Below, piece after piece: positions 63,578-64,000 of a stretch of DNA of 64,000 nt. The DNA is from Novosphingobium sp. EMRT-2 (lineage in GTDB: Bacteria > Pseudomonadota > Alphaproteobacteria > Sphingomonadales > Sphingomonadaceae): positions 1,669,501-1,733,500 of the forward strand of contig NZ_CP039695.1 in assembly GCF_005145025.1 (NCBI RefSeq), given 5' to 3'. A program made the translations under genes and the position numbers. The notes beneath the pieces are model-generated. The model did no database searches and was not told the DNA's origin. It saw nothing but the letters and a program-made list of their open reading frames with translations. Position 1 is the first letter of the stretch. Every line of letters starts with the position of its first letter.

Positions 63578-63593
63578 CCGGCGGGAAGACGCC

Positions 63594-64000
63594 CTACTGC
63601 TTGCTGTCGTTGCGCTTCGGCACCTTGAACGTGCCCGAAATGCGCCCGCCGCCGTTGCCGGAACCGTTGACGCCGGGAACGGAGGAACCGCCCGAACGGC
63701 CATCCACGCTGGACAGGCCGCTATCGAGGTCGATCACCAGCCGGCCGCCGTTAAGAGTGTCGGTGCCGCGCCGCAGCGCCACGTTGCCCACCATGGTGAT
63801 GAGGCGGCGGTTCACGTCATAGACCGCCACATCCCCGCGCGCGGTTTCATCGCGCTGCGTCACCACCACGCCGCCGGTCGCGTCGATCCGCTGGATTTCG
63901 GTGTCGCCGCCCGTGTTGGTATAAGCCATGACCGTGCGGGCCGAGCGCATCCGCATGTCGTCCTGCGTGATATCGACGTTGCCCGTCAGAATCACCCGGT
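63594..64000 (-). CDS. lptA: LptA-like (OstA) lipid-transport protein, C-terminal part, truncated by window edge
   Basis: The reading frame is open through the right edge, so the N-terminus is missing. The visible 135 residues have the OstA beta-taco repeats: ILTGNVDITQDDMRMRSART, GGVVVTQRDETARGDVAVYD and LITMVGNVALRRGTDTLNGG, ending in a Gly/Ser-rich tail and basic C-terminus. LptA bridges the periplasm for lipid transport to LptD/E. It is convergent with kpsS. Confidence 0.88.
   Translation of the reverse strand, partial: RVILTGNVDITQDDMRMRSARTVMAYTNTGGDTEIQRIDATGGVVVTQRDETARGDVAVYDVNRRLITMVGNVALRRGTDTLNGGRLVIDLDSGLSSVDGRSGGSSVPGVNGSGNGGGRISGTFKVPKRNDSKQ

Noticed and set aside
1..64000. 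tRNA, rRNA, CRISPR arrays, prophage and transposase genes
   Set aside because: None were recognised on either strand. No direct-repeat arrays, integrase or transposase motifs were found; the only mobile sequence is the MITE-like element.

Overview
The window is GC-rich chromosomal DNA from an alphaproteobacterium, most likely a sphingomonad (Sphingomonadales, Novosphingobium-like). This rests on the mix of a large iron-complex/xenobiotic-type TonB receptor, a fatty-acid 2-hydroxylase-like enzyme, a FadD/P450 pair, phbB, and typical alphaproteobacterial housekeeping genes. The taxonomic call is inference from gene content; no 16S or tRNA gene is present. The window opens inside wecB and closes inside an lptA-like gene.

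Region 1 (1-34.3 kb) is mostly conserved core genome. In order it holds: the wecB-wecC pair for UDP-ManNAcA synthesis; a TonB-dependent receptor divergent from a TetR regulator, with a palindrome between them; a three-gene minus-strand group (membrane hydroxylase, small anchored protein, TIGR01244 phosphatase-like protein); a glycine-rich double cold-shock-domain protein with a strong terminator; argD-argF-hslO; queC-MFS; agmatine deiminase and an M28 peptidase; glnE-bcp-DUF455-M23 peptidase; a flavin-binding/NTF2-like pair; a FadD-like ligase plus cytochrome P450 behind a palindromic operator-like site; murA; DUF1905/RHH genes; a 268-bp MITE-like element with 32-bp terminal inverted repeats wedged against phbB; an orphan outer-membrane-like protein; and DUF3576-leuS-lptE-holA.

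Region 2 (35.3-52.6 kb) is an accessory island of visibly lower GC. It encodes an ABC-transporter (group 2 / Kps type) capsule system. The exporter is kpsE-kpsM-kpsT on the minus strand plus a BexD/Wza-type outer-membrane protein on the plus strand. The glycan assembly genes include a 1038-residue fusion of two GT4 domains and one GT2 domain, a GT90 protein, a UDP-glucuronate decarboxylase, a methyltransferase, GSCFA and WcbI proteins, a coiled-coil DUF4214 protein, and a 607-residue unrecognised protein.

Region 3 (52.7-63.6 kb) returns to high GC and carries the conserved half of the same system: Kdo synthesis (kdsA, kdsD/kpsF, kdsB), a KpsC-like Kdo transferase with an apparently incomplete first module, a second GT4 enzyme, KpsS, and an LTA-synthase-like phosphoglycerol transferase. 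These are interleaved with a histidine phosphatase, a fatty-acid hydroxylase and an SDR. Sphingomonads generally carry glycosphingolipids instead of lipid A, so a dedicated Kdo pathway beside KpsC/KpsS suggests that Kdo here builds the capsule linker. The LTA-synthase-like enzyme suggests a possible phosphoglycerol modification. Both points are inference.
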